Origin: Microbacterium maritypicum MF109
Lineage (GTDB): Bacteria > Actinomycetota > Actinomycetes > Actinomycetales > Microbacteriaceae
Length of the DNA: 64,000 nt
Reading direction: 5' to 3'
NCBI RefSeq assembly: GCF_000455825.1
Contig: NZ_ATAO01000206.1
Coordinates: 310,001-374,000 of the forward strand
Under the pieces are notes generated by a model. The model made no database searches, was not told the origin of the DNA, and saw only the letters and a list, made by a program, of their open reading frames with translations. The translations under genes were made by a program, and so were the position numbers. Within the stretch, counting starts at the first letter, position 1; each line of letters begins with the position of its first letter. Shown piece after piece: positions 8,689 to 16,292 of the stretch.

Positions 8689-10041
8689 ATGACGTCCCCC
8701 TCCATCGTGTGGTTCCGCGATGATCTCCGACTCGCCGACAACCCTGCGCTGCGGGCCGCGATCGAACGAGGCGAAGCGGTCATCGCGCTGTATGTGCTCG
8801 ACGAGGAGTCACCGGGCATCCGTGCGCTCGGTGGCGCCGCGCGCTGGTGGCTGCACCACTCTCTGGCGTCGCTGGACGAGCGGCTGCGTGAACGTGGCGG
8901 TGCACTCGTACTGCGACGCGGCCGGGCCGAGCGCATCGTGCGCGACACTGTTGCGGAGGTCGGAGCGGGTGCCGTCTACTGGAACCGCCGTTACGGAGGT
9001 GCCGAGCGCGCGGTCGACTCCGCGCTGAAGGCGTCCCTCCGGGCCGAGGGACTCGAGGTCGCCTCCTTCGCCGGCTCTCTGCTGCATGAGCCGTGGACGG
9101 TCACGACGGGCAGCGGCACGCACTACTCCGTCTTCACTCCCTTCTGGCGGGCGTGCCTCGCGCTCCCCGCGCCCCGCGCTCCGCTCCCGGAGCCGCGAAC
9201 GGTCGAGGGCCCGCAACGCACTCCGGCAACCGAGGCCCTCGAGGACTGGAGCCTGCTGCCCACCGCCCCCGACTGGGCCGACGGCCTGCGCGAGACCTGG
9301 GAGCCCGGTGAACCCGCCGCGCGACGGCGTCTACGCCATTTTCTCGACGAAGACCTGGGGCACTACGACCGCGCACGCGATGAACCCGCTTCCGGTGCCA
9401 CGTCGCGGTTGTCACCGCACCTCCGCTGGGGCGAGATCAGCGCGTTCACGGTCTGGCACGAGGCGGTGGGTGTCGACGGTGCGGGAGGTTTCCTCTCCGA
9501 ACTGGGCTGGCGCGAGTTCGCCTGGCACACGTTGTACCACTCCCCCGACCTCGCGAGCGAGAACCTTCGACCGGAGTTCGACGCCTTCCCCTGGCCGCCG
9601 CTGGACCCCACCCACCTCGATGCCTGGCAGCACGGTGAGACCGGCGTGCCTCTGGTCGACGCCGGCATGCGAGAGCTCTGGCACACCGGCTACATGCACA
9701 ACCGGGTGCGGATGGTCGTGGCTTCCTTCCTCGTGAAGAACCTGCTCATCGACTGGCGCCGGGGTGAAGAGTGGTTCTGGGACACGCTCGTCGACGCCGA
9801 TGAAGCCAGCAATCCCTTCAATTGGCAGTGGGTCGCCGGATCCGGCGCCGACGCCGCTCCGTACTTCCGTGTGTTCAACCCCGAACTCCAGGCAAAGAAG
9901 TTCGACCCACAGAACCTCTACATCTCGCGCTGGGCCGCAGACGCCCCCGCCGAGCCGATCGTCGACCTGGGTGACACACGCAAGGCGGCACTCGCCGCGT
10001 ACGACGTCGTCAAGCGCACCCCACGCTCTCGCCGCGAGTGA
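8689..10041 (+). CDS. phr: deoxyribodipyrimidine photo-lyase (cryptochrome/photolyase family)
   Basis: Blue-light flavoenzyme that splits UV-induced pyrimidine dimers. It is 450 aa from ATG 8689, which follows AGGAG; the frame is open upstream but that part shadows the preceding gene. The N-terminal photolyase domain opens with PSIVWFRDDLRLADNPAL. The C-terminal FAD domain carries TGYMHNRVRMV and DEASNPFNWQWVAGSG, which are typical of class I CPD photolyases. A purely signalling cryptochrome is less likely given the short tail. Confidence 0.93.
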   Translation: MTSPSIVWFRDDLRLADNPALRAAIERGEAVIALYVLDEESPGIRALGGAARWWLHHSLASLDERLRERGGALVLRRGRAERIVRDTVAEVGAGAVYWNRRYGGAERAVDSALKASLRAEGLEVASFAGSLLHEPWTVTTGSGTHYSVFTPFWRACLALPAPRAPLPEPRTVEGPQRTPATEALEDWSLLPTAPDWADGLRETWEPGEPAARRRLRHFLDEDLGHYDRARDEPASGATSRLSPHLRWGEISAFTVWHEAVGVDGAGGFLSELGWREFAWHTLYHSPDLASENLRPEFDAFPWPPLDPTHLDAWQHGETGVPLVDAGMRELWHTGYMHNRVRMVVASFLVKNLLIDWRRGEEWFWDTLVDADEASNPFNWQWVAGSGADAAPYFRVFNPELQAKKFDPQNLYISRWAADAPAEPIVDLGDTRKAALAAYDVVKRTPRSRRE

Positions 10042-10105
10042 CCGGAGGGCCCGTCACCTGATGGTCGGAGAAGGACGCGCGCGCCGTCCATGCCAGACTG
10101 GAGCC

Positions 10106-10711
10106 GTGACCGAGTCCAGGAAGCCAGCCGTCATCCGCGGCTTCGCTGCCTCGTCGCTGGCGATCTTCGTCGCACTCGCAGGGCACGTGTCGGGTGGCGG
10201 ACAGATGCCCGGTGCGCTCGGCATCGTGGTGCCGTGGGTGTTCTCGTTCATGATCTGCGTGCTGCTCGCCGGCCGCTCACTGTCGCTCATCCGCCTGACG
10301 CTCTCGGTCGCGGTGAGCCAGTTCCTGTTCCACACCCTCTTCGTGCTCGGAACCGTCACCCCCTCCGGTGTCTCCGTCCCGCACGTGCACGGTGCGCCTC
10401 TCGTGATCCCCGCGACGCCCGGCCTCCCGGAGGCTGTCACCGCCGACGCATCGATGTGGCTGGGCCACGCGCTCGCGGCGCTGCTAACAGTGTCCGCGCT
10501 GTATCGAGGCGAGCGGTTGATCATCGCCGCACGCAACCTCGCCGTGCAGCTGGGGCGATGGCTGCGCCGCCGGGTCGATCACGTGCTGGTCCTCCCGGCT
10601 CTCCGCCTCCCGCGCGCTCTCCGCGGCATCTTCGACGTCGCACGCACGGGCGATCTCGTTCTCCTCGCGACCCTCAGAGGCCGCGCTCCTCCCCTCTCCG
10701 CAGCGATCTGA
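10106..10711 (+). CDS. integral membrane protein preceding the copper cluster
   Basis: A 201-residue protein of unknown family from GTG 10106. Hydrophobic segments lie at about 10-28, 38-54, 60-80 and 112-130, followed by a basic cytoplasmic tail. A His-containing loop PHVHGAPL sits between the third and fourth segments. It lies 121 bp before a copC-like gene on the same strand, followed by PCuAC and a DyP peroxidase, so a role in copper or haem-enzyme maturation is possible but inferred only from position. The spacing allows a separate promoter for copC. Confidence 0.6.
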   Translation: MTESRKPAVIRGFAASSLAIFVALAGHVSGGGQMPGALGIVVPWVFSFMICVLLAGRSLSLIRLTLSVAVSQFLFHTLFVLGTVTPSGVSVPHVHGAPLVIPATPGLPEAVTADASMWLGHALAALLTVSALYRGERLIIAARNLAVQLGRWLRRRVDHVLVLPALRLPRALRGIFDVARTGDLVLLATLRGRAPPLSAAI

Positions 10712-10832
10712 TCCGCGCCCTGGGCTTTCACCGGTCCTGTGGTGCGTCACCTCCATGCGCCTTTCGTCGCGCACGGGTTCTGAACGCATGCATGCACGTC
10801 GCTCACGCGACGTCTGATGAGAGGCCCTTCCC

Positions 10833-11450
10833 ATGTCCCCTGTCCGCAGGATTGCGGCTGGGCTGGCGTTGGCGACGGTCGCGACCCTCGCGATCGCCAC
10901 GCCCGCGTCCGCCCACGATCAATTGATCTCCAGCTCCCCGGCCGCCGACGAGCAGTTGGCGGCCGCGCCGGAGAGCATCACGATGACCTTCTCCGGTGAA
11001 CTCCTGGTGCTCGACGAGTCACTGACCGGGGCTGTCGTCCTGGTCGTCGACGCCTCGGGGAAGGACTGGGTCTCCGGTGACGTCACGGTCGCGGGCCGTA
11101 CGGTGACCGCCCCCCTTGAGCCAGGCATGCCGACCGCCGGCTACCAGGTGCGGTGGCAGGTCGTATCGGAAGACGGCCATCCGATCGCCGGCGTCGTCCC
11201 GTTCACCGTGGGCGATGCCGAGCCGATGGCGGCCCCCGCGCCCGGCGGCGCGGCGGAGACCCCGTCGGCATCCGCAGAACAGCCGGATCAGAACGCAGCA
11301 GATTCCAGCGGCATCGTCAGGGTGCTGCTCATCGGCGCAGGCGGGGCGGCAGCAGCCGTCCTCGTCCTCGTCCTCATCCGATTCCTCCGCCGTCCTCGGA
11401 CGGCAGCCGCTCCGCCGGAAGACGGCGGCTCCGCGGCAGATGACCTGTGA
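10833..11450 (+). CDS. CopC-domain copper-binding protein, membrane-anchored
   Basis: Exported copper-binding protein of 205 aa. The signal peptide ends at ASA-H, so the mature protein starts at His28, the residue that binds Cu(II) in CopC. The Ig-like domain follows, with HDQLISSSPA, a TMTFSGEL strand and a C-terminal EDGHPIAGVVPF carrying the second His. After a Pro/Ala/Gln linker a single transmembrane helix (about 158-184) and an Arg-rich tail anchor it to the membrane. It runs directly into the PCuAC lipoprotein gene. Similar CopC-like proteins accompany PCuAC and DtpA-type peroxidase genes in Streptomyces. Confidence 0.9.
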   Translation: MSPVRRIAAGLALATVATLAIATPASAHDQLISSSPAADEQLAAAPESITMTFSGELLVLDESLTGAVVLVVDASGKDWVSGDVTVAGRTVTAPLEPGMPTAGYQVRWQVVSEDGHPIAGVVPFTVGDAEPMAAPAPGGAAETPSASAEQPDQNAADSSGIVRVLLIGAGGAAAAVLVLVLIRFLRRPRTAAAPPEDGGSAADDL

Positions 11451-11461
11451 AAGGCACCATT

Positions 11462-11995
11462 GTGAACACCAGCAAGAACCTTCCCCGCCTCGCGGCCGTG
11501 ATCGCGGTCTCCCTCCTCGCTCTCACCGGGTGCACCCCGGAGAGCTCCCCGACCGAATCCGCATCCCGCCCCGCGGGTGACGCCGTCACGATCGAGGATG
11601 CGTGGGTGAAGTCCGCGGAAGAGGGCATGTCCGCCGGTTTCGGCACCCTCGTCAACAGCGGTGACGACGACGTGACCGTCGTCTCCGTCACATCCGAGGC
11701 GTCGGACATGCTCGAGCTGCACGAGACGGTCGAGAACGAGGCCGGTGAGATGGTGATGCGCGAGAAGGACGGCGGGTTCGTCATTCCCGCCGGCGGGAAG
11801 CTCGCCCTGGAGCCGGGAGGCAACCACATCATGATGATGGACCTGACCGGTCCTCTCACGGCAGGCAGCGACGTCACCTTCACCCTCACGTTCTCCGACG
11901 ACTCCACGTATGAGTTCACCGCTCCCGTCAAGGACTACTCCGGCGCGAACGAGAACTACGAGGGCGGCGAAGAGCAAGACGGCTCGGGGCAGTGA
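11462..11995 (+). CDS. PCuAC-type periplasmic copper chaperone lipoprotein
   Basis: Copper chaperone of the PCu(A)C family, predicted to hand Cu(I) to extracytoplasmic cuproproteins. It is a lipoprotein: after a hydrophobic stretch the lipobox LTGC places the lipidated Cys at about 24. The metal motif is spread over MLELHE, then Met residues in GEMVM, then GGNHIMMMDL, matching H-x(n)-M-x(n)-H-x-M. An acidic Gly-rich tail follows. GTG 11462, with AAAGG eight bases upstream, is preferred. GTG 11447, which overlaps the copC stop, would add five residues. The stop overlaps the DyP start (TGATG), indicating coupling. Confidence 0.9.
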   Translation: MNTSKNLPRLAAVIAVSLLALTGCTPESSPTESASRPAGDAVTIEDAWVKSAEEGMSAGFGTLVNSGDDDVTVVSVTSEASDMLELHETVENEAGEMVMREKDGGFVIPAGGKLALEPGGNHIMMMDLTGPLTAGSDVTFTLTFSDDSTYEFTAPVKDYSGANENYEGGEEQDGSGQ

Positions 11996-13221
11996 TGTCG
12001 GCGCCCGCCGAGGGCGCCCGCTCCCGCCGCGCCGGGTCGACCCGGCGACAGTTCCTCCTCGGAGGAGCCGTCGCCGGCGTCGGCGCGGTCGCGGCCGTCG
12101 GAGTGGATCTCGCCCTGAACAGTCAGGAGAACGGTGCGAAGCCGGTCTCCACGCCGATGAACGGTGAGCAGACCGTTCCGTTCTTCGGCACCCACCAAGC
12201 CGGTGTCGACACCGCGGCGCAAGCCCATGGTGTCTTCCTCGGGCTGGATCTCCGCGAGGATGTGGACCGCGACGGGCTCACTCGCCTGATGCGGATCCTG
12301 ACGGACGACGCAGCTCGTCTGACGCAGGGGCTCCCCGCCCTCGCCGATTCCGAGCCGGAGCTCGCGCTCTCGCCGGCGCGGCTCACGATCACCTTCGGCT
12401 TCGGACCCGGTCTCGTCGCCCGCGCCGCGGGCTCCGGCCCTGCGTGGCTCGCACCGCTCCCGGCTTTCGGGGTGGATCAACTGCGACCGGAATTCTCGGA
12501 TGGAGACCTGCTGTTGCAGATCGCCGGGGACGACCCGTTGACGGTTGCCCACGCGACACGGATGCTCCTGAAGGACGCCCGCGGCTTCGCGAGCATCCGA
12601 TGGACGCAGCAGGGGTTCCGCCGCGCCTACGGCACGGAACGCCCCGGGACGACGATGCGCAACCTCTTCGGACAGGTGGACGGCACGACCAACCCCGAAC
12701 CGGGCACACCGGACTTCGACGAGGTCGTGTGGAGTGCGGACGGCTGGCTGGCAGGCGGCACCGGCATGGTGATCCGCCGCATCCGCATGGACCTCGACAA
12801 GTGGGACCGCCTGGACCGCGGCGGCCGCGATGCCTCTGTGGGGCGAACACTCGCCAACGGGGCACCGTTGACGGGGACGGACGAGTTCGACGAACCCGAT
12901 TTCGAGGCGACGACGTCGATAGGGTTCCCCGTGATCCCGCAGTTCGCACATATCCGGCGGGCCCGCGGCGACGGGGAGGAGCGCATCTTCCGGCGCGCGT
13001 ACAACTACGACGAGCGTCCGATCGGCGCCGAGGTCTCCGAGTCGGGGCTGATCTTCGTCTCGTTCCAAGCCGACGTCGAGCGGCAGTTCATCCCGATGCA
13101 GCGCCGGCTGGACGAGCTCGACCTGCTCAACGAGTGGACGGTCCCGATCGGCTCAGCCGTGTTCGCGATCCCGCCGGGATGCGCGGAAGACGGATTCGTC
13201 GGCGACACGCTTCTGGCGTGA
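11995..13221 (+). CDS. Tat-exported DyP-type haem peroxidase
   Basis: Dye-decolourising peroxidase of 408 aa, exported folded with its haem. The twin-arginine signal STRRQFLLGG is at about 15-24. The family motif GxxDG appears as GQVDGTTNP near 226, and the proximal His is in VIPQFAHIRRA near 318. In Streptomyces lividans, DtpA is encoded with copper chaperones (ECuC, Sco) and helps copper delivery to a secreted radical copper oxidase. The CopC-PCuAC-DyP order here is the same idea, although no Sco gene is present. An EfeB role in iron uptake is the alternative, but no EfeU or EfeO gene is adjacent. Confidence 0.93.
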   Translation: MSAPAEGARSRRAGSTRRQFLLGGAVAGVGAVAAVGVDLALNSQENGAKPVSTPMNGEQTVPFFGTHQAGVDTAAQAHGVFLGLDLREDVDRDGLTRLMRILTDDAARLTQGLPALADSEPELALSPARLTITFGFGPGLVARAAGSGPAWLAPLPAFGVDQLRPEFSDGDLLLQIAGDDPLTVAHATRMLLKDARGFASIRWTQQGFRRAYGTERPGTTMRNLFGQVDGTTNPEPGTPDFDEVVWSADGWLAGGTGMVIRRIRMDLDKWDRLDRGGRDASVGRTLANGAPLTGTDEFDEPDFEATTSIGFPVIPQFAHIRRARGDGEERIFRRAYNYDERPIGAEVSESGLIFVSFQADVERQFIPMQRRLDELDLLNEWTVPIGSAVFAIPPGCAEDGFVGDTLLA

Positions 13222-13227
13222 CCGGCC

Positions 13228-13261
13228 GCGGGCGTGCCCGGGCCCATCCGGGCACGCCCGC
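13228..13261 (+). terminator. hairpin terminator after the DyP peroxidase gene
   Basis: A perfect 14-bp stem, GCGGGCGTGCCCGG paired with CCGGGCACGCCCGC around a six-base loop, begins seven bases after the stop codon. There is no T-tract, which is usual for terminators in this window. Confidence 0.7.
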
Positions 13262-13353
13262 AGCGGCGGGCGGCACTTCCCCGACGAGGAACGGCCTGCT
13301 TCGGAAACCGATGGGCGCGACATCCTCGGAGTACGAGAGACTTTCGAGACACG

Positions 13354-13380
13354 AAAAAACCCCCGGAGATCCGGGGGTTT
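13354..13380 (-). terminator. intrinsic terminator of the minus-strand tRNA cluster
   Basis: AAACCCCCGG and CCGGGGGTTT form a 10-bp stem around AGAT; read on the minus strand it is followed by a run of six T. It lies five bases beyond the 3' end of tRNA-Val(GAC), so it ends the Gly-Cys-Val transcript. Confidence 0.85.
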
Positions 13381-13385
13381 CAGTG

Positions 13386-13457
13386 TGCGCGATACTGGGA
13401 TCGAACCAGTGACCTCTTCCGTGTCAGGGAAGCGCGCTACCGCTGCGCCAATCGCGC
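13386..13457 (-). tRNA. tRNA-Val (anticodon GAC)
   Basis: The cloverleaf folds by eye: acceptor GCGCGAT/ATCGCGC, anticodon arm CTTCC-CTGACAC-GGAAG and T arm ACTGG-TTCGATC-CCAGT. The loop places GAC at 34-36, reading GUC and GUU. The discriminator is A and CCA is not encoded. It is last in a Gly-Cys-Val minus-strand cluster. Confidence 0.95.
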
Positions 13458-13483
13458 CCGTTGGGGCTTTTCAGTTTTCCGTG

Positions 13484-13554
13484 AGGTGGCGACGGGATTC
13501 GAACCCGTGTAAACGGCTTTGCAGGCCGGTGCCTAGCCGCTCGGCCACGCCACC
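13484..13554 (-). tRNA. tRNA-Cys (anticodon GCA)
   Basis: The acceptor GGTGGCG pairs with CGCCACC, the T arm is ACGGG-TTCGAAT-CCCGT, and the anticodon loop CTGCAAA gives GCA. The discriminator is U, as expected for tRNA-Cys. It is the middle gene of the cluster. Confidence 0.95.
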
Positions 13555-13608
13555 GTGTGGATTGACCCCACGTGCGGCAGACCTTCCGAAGAAGCCCTAC
13601 TGCACTCG

Positions 13609-13681
13609 AGCGGATGACGAGACTCGAACTCGCGACCCCAACCTTGGCAAGGTTGTGCGCTACCAACTGCGCTACATCCGC
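13609..13681 (-). tRNA. tRNA-Gly (anticodon GCC)
   Basis: The acceptor GCGGATG pairs with CATCCGC, and the anticodon arm CAACC-TTGCCAA-GGTTG gives GCC, reading GGC and GGU. The discriminator is U, as usual for tRNA-Gly. It is first in the minus-strand Gly-Cys-Val cluster. Confidence 0.95.
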
Positions 13682-13832
13682 ATTTCGTTCCCGGTTGTCC
13701 CGGGCACTCATGAAACATTAGCCGAAGATCCGCACTCCGCCAAACCGGCAGCGAATCTCGCGCGTGTCTCGCCGAGTGGTCCGCGAGGCCTCCGAGCGTC
13801 CGGTAGTATCGGTTGACGTACCCCACGGGTAT

Positions 13833-13908
13833 GGGCGATTGGCGCAGTTGGTAGCGCGCTTCCTTCACACGGAAGAGGTCATCGGTTCGAGTCCGGTATC
13901 GCCCACCA
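13833..13908 (+). tRNA. tRNA-Val (anticodon CAC)
   Basis: The acceptor GGGCGAT pairs with ATCGCCC, the anticodon arm CTTCC-TTCACAC-GGAAG gives CAC (reads GUG), and the 3' CCA is encoded at 13906-13908. The D and anticodon arms are almost identical to those of the nearby tRNA-Val(GAC) on the opposite strand. It has its own terminator immediately downstream. Confidence 0.95.
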
Positions 13909-13912
13909 CATC

Positions 13913-13938
13913 GCCCCCGGTTCTCCCGGGGGCTTTTT
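13913..13938 (+). terminator. intrinsic terminator after tRNA-Val(CAC)
   Basis: GCCCCCGG and CCGGGGGC pair in an 8-bp stem with loop TTCTC, followed by five T residues at 13934-13938. It is a canonical rho-independent terminator. Confidence 0.88.
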
Positions 13939-14327
13939 CGTCCCCTGCCCGCTCCCCCGGCGGCGTTCCTGGGAACTTGCTATGGTCGAGAGACGCTCTC
14001 ACCCCCTGAGCGATGGTCGTGGCTCCGCCGCGATCTCACGCGTCAGACGCCGACCGGCGACCACGCGATCACCGAATCCCGTTCGAGGATGCACCGCTGT
14101 TCGGTGCGCCCGGAAACGGACGTCCTCGAAAGGAGCCGCACCCCGGGCTACTCGTCTGTGTGCTGTGATGCGCCTCAGTGGTCCAGGTTCGTTCTCGCCA
14201 TGCCGACCCTTCTCCACTCCCCGCAGAACCCTCAACACCAGACGACGCATTACTCCCCCACTTAGCGGGACTCCTTCTCCATCGACAGGCGGCATCGCCG
14301 CACCAAAGACGAGAAAGCGAGTACCCG
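13939..14327 (+). other. 389-bp gene-free region leading into the symporter gene
   Basis: No convincing coding sequence lies here. The symporter frame stays open upstream to 14178, but the extension is Pro/Ser/Arg/His-rich without hydrophobic character and is rejected. The region holds an ordered inverted-repeat structure at 14082-14130 and smaller self-complementary elements further 5'. These include GAGC/GCTC at about 14007-14024 and CGCCG/CGGCG at about 14048-14059. Together they suggest a long structured 5' leader. Confidence 0.45.
14082..14130 (+). promoter_or_regulatory. candidate structured RNA element (three-way junction) upstream of the symporter
   Basis: An outer 8-bp stem TTCGAGGA (14082-14089) with TCCTCGAA (14123-14130) encloses two hairpins. 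One is GCACCG-ctgtt-CGGTGC (14091-14107). The other is a three-pair stem closed by a GAAA tetraloop, CCG-GAAA-CGG (14110-14119). Nested stems with a GNRA loop look like folded RNA rather than an operator. It does not match the conserved cores of the TPP, FMN, cobalamin, glycine, SAM or guanidine riboswitches that I could recall. Regulation of the downstream symporter is inferred. Confidence 0.4.
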
Positions 14328-16019
14328 GTGGAAGACTTCCACACACTGTCAGGACCGGTCGTGATCCTGCTCATGCTGCTGTTCTTCGGCGGCAGCCTCT
14401 ACATGTCCATCCGCATCTCCCGCAGAAAGGAGAACGCCGACGGATACATGACCGGTGGCGGCAAGATCGGGTTCGGCATCTCCGCCGCCTCGATGACCGC
14501 TACCTGGATCTGGGCATCCTCGATGTACGCCTCCGCGACATCCGGATACACCTACGGCATCTCCGGCCCCATTCACTACGGCCTCTGGGGTGCACTGATG
14601 ATCCTCCTCATCTATCCGTTCGGGCGCCGCATCCGCACGGTCGCACCCCACGCGCACACCATCGCCGAGGTCATGTTCGCCCGCCACGGACGTTCGAGTC
14701 AGCTCATGCTCGCCGGCTCCAATGTGCTCGGCAGCCTGATCAGCCTCACGTCGAATCTGATCGCCGGAGGCGCGCTCGTCTCGATGCTGTCGCCGTTCAC
14801 CTTCACACAGGGCATCGTCGCCATCGCGATCGGCGTGCTCGCCTACACGCTGTGGTCGGGCTTCAGGGCGTCGGTGCTCACCGACTTCGCGCAGGTCATC
14901 GCCATGCTGGGGGCCGTCGCGATCATCGTTCCGGTGATCTTCTTCGCCGCGGGTGGCCCCGAGCTGTTCGTCACCGGCGCAGCGAACCTCACCCCGCAGC
15001 AGGGCGACTTCTTCTCTTCCGACGCGTTCTTCAACCAGGGCGCTCCCTACATCGCCGCGGTGCTCGCCTACGCGATCGGCAACCAGACCATCGCGCAACG
15101 ACTGTTCGCCGTGCGAGAGGACCTGATCAAGAAGACATTCGTCACCGCGACATTCGGGTACGGCGCGTCTATCATCGGGATCGGCATGCTGGGAGTGCTC
15201 GCCCTGTACGCAGGGATCCAGCCGATGGACGGCGACGTCAACAATCTGATCCCGCAGATGGCGTCGACATACCTGCCCCCGCTGCTGATCTGCGTGTTCT
15301 TCGTCATGATCATCGGCTCGTTGTCGTCGACCGCGGATGCCGACATGACGGCTCTCTCGTCGATCATGATGGCTGACATCTACGGGCAGAACATCGCGGG
15401 CAAGAAGAACGCCAATCCGAAGACGATGCTGCTCATCGGCAGACTCACCATGATCGGCGCAACCGCCGCGGCACTCGGCTTCGCATCGATGCAGTTCAAC
15501 ATCCTCGACCTCCTGGTGTTCGTCGGTGCACTGTGGGGAGCGCTCGTGTTCCCGGTCATCGCGAGCTTCTACTGGGACCGCGTGACGAACTCCGCGTTCA
15601 GCATCGCCGTGATCGCCGCGCTCGCCGCGTTCCTGCCCGTGCGTTTCGAGTGGATCTCCCTGTCGGGGGGCTGGGGTCTCGCGAGTGACGTCCTCTCCGT
15701 CGTCGGGATCGGGGTGGTCCTGGCCCTGATGTCGTTCGGCTTCTTCGGTCTGCGGGTGGCGCTTGTGGTCGGGACGCTGGCCACGCTGGTGTCGGCGCCG
15801 TTCGCGATCGGCTTCCTGCACCAGTACCCGGTGTTGTCGGGGTCGCTGGTCGCATACGCGGTGAGCACGTTGGTCTGCGTCGCCCTCACGATGATGAACA
15901 GGACGCGGAGATTCGACTTCGACCTGATCAAGGAGCGCACCGGCAGCTTCGACACCGGGGATATCACACGAAGCGCCGATGTGAAGGGCGACGCCACGCT
16001 CGCCGGGAAGGACGCCTGA
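14328..16019 (+). CDS. sodium:solute symporter (SSS family), urea/DUR3-like
   Basis: Polytopic cation-coupled transporter of 563 aa with roughly 13-14 hydrophobic segments. The segment WASSMYASATSGYTYGISGP near 60-80 and the general order resemble SSS proteins of the DUR3 (urea/polyamine) branch, but the substrate is not established. The start is taken as GTG 14328, where the first transmembrane segment begins soon after. The C-terminus is hydrophilic and charged. Its stop overlaps the start of a 43-residue membrane protein (TGATG), suggesting a two-component transporter. A long structured leader precedes it. Confidence 0.85.
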   Translation: MEDFHTLSGPVVILLMLLFFGGSLYMSIRISRRKENADGYMTGGGKIGFGISAASMTATWIWASSMYASATSGYTYGISGPIHYGLWGALMILLIYPFGRRIRTVAPHAHTIAEVMFARHGRSSQLMLAGSNVLGSLISLTSNLIAGGALVSMLSPFTFTQGIVAIAIGVLAYTLWSGFRASVLTDFAQVIAMLGAVAIIVPVIFFAAGGPELFVTGAANLTPQQGDFFSSDAFFNQGAPYIAAVLAYAIGNQTIAQRLFAVREDLIKKTFVTATFGYGASIIGIGMLGVLALYAGIQPMDGDVNNLIPQMASTYLPPLLICVFFVMIIGSLSSTADADMTALSSIMMADIYGQNIAGKKNANPKTMLLIGRLTMIGATAAALGFASMQFNILDLLVFVGALWGALVFPVIASFYWDRVTNSAFSIAVIAALAAFLPVRFEWISLSGGWGLASDVLSVVGIGVVLALMSFGFFGLRVALVVGTLATLVSAPFAIGFLHQYPVLSGSLVAYAVSTLVCVALTMMNRTRRFDFDLIKERTGSFDTGDITRSADVKGDATLAGKDA

Positions 16020-16150
16020 TGGAGACCATTCTGTTGACCGCGTACGTGCTGGTGTGGCCGATCATCGTCGTCGGGGTGCTCACCGTCGTGATTCGGGCTT
16101 TCGTGAAGGACGCCAAGGAGGCGAGACGCGAAGGGCGCGACATCATCTGA
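16019..16150 (+). CDS. 43-residue single-span membrane protein, putative symporter small subunit
   Basis: ATG at 16019 overlaps the TGA of the symporter. The 43-residue product has a hydrophobic N-terminal helix (METILLTAYVLVWPIIVVGV and on to about residue 25) and a charged C-terminus rich in Lys, Arg and Glu ending GRDII. The design resembles MetS-type small subunits that are required by some secondary transporters in corynebacteria, though those partner NSS proteins. Codon use is normal for the window. Translational coupling and topology support a real gene; function is inferred. Confidence 0.75.
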   Translation: METILLTAYVLVWPIIVVGVLTVVIRAFVKDAKEARREGRDII

Positions 16151-16292
16151 TCATCGATGGCTCCGCACAGATGTCGACAAGGCGTGTGTGCGGAGCCATC
16201 GGCGCACTGCCCTGCGCCTGCACCTCTCGCGCTCGGACGAAGAGGATTGCCTCGATGCCGCCCGTCGTCGCGCGTCGCCGCCCTCCGTGGCG

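Noticed and set aside
13385..13816. Open frames across the tRNA cluster
   Set aside because: They translate tRNA genes and terminators; the bases are accounted for by three folded tRNAs.
14178..14327. N-terminal extension of the symporter by 50 codons
   Set aside because: The extension is hydrophilic, Pro/Ser/Arg/His-rich and precedes a normal first transmembrane segment; a structured leader explains the region better.
13939..14327. Known riboswitch classes in the symporter leader
   Set aside because: I looked for the conserved cores of TPP, FMN, cobalamin, SAM, glycine, guanidine-I and ydaO elements and found none convincing; only an unnamed folded element is reported.
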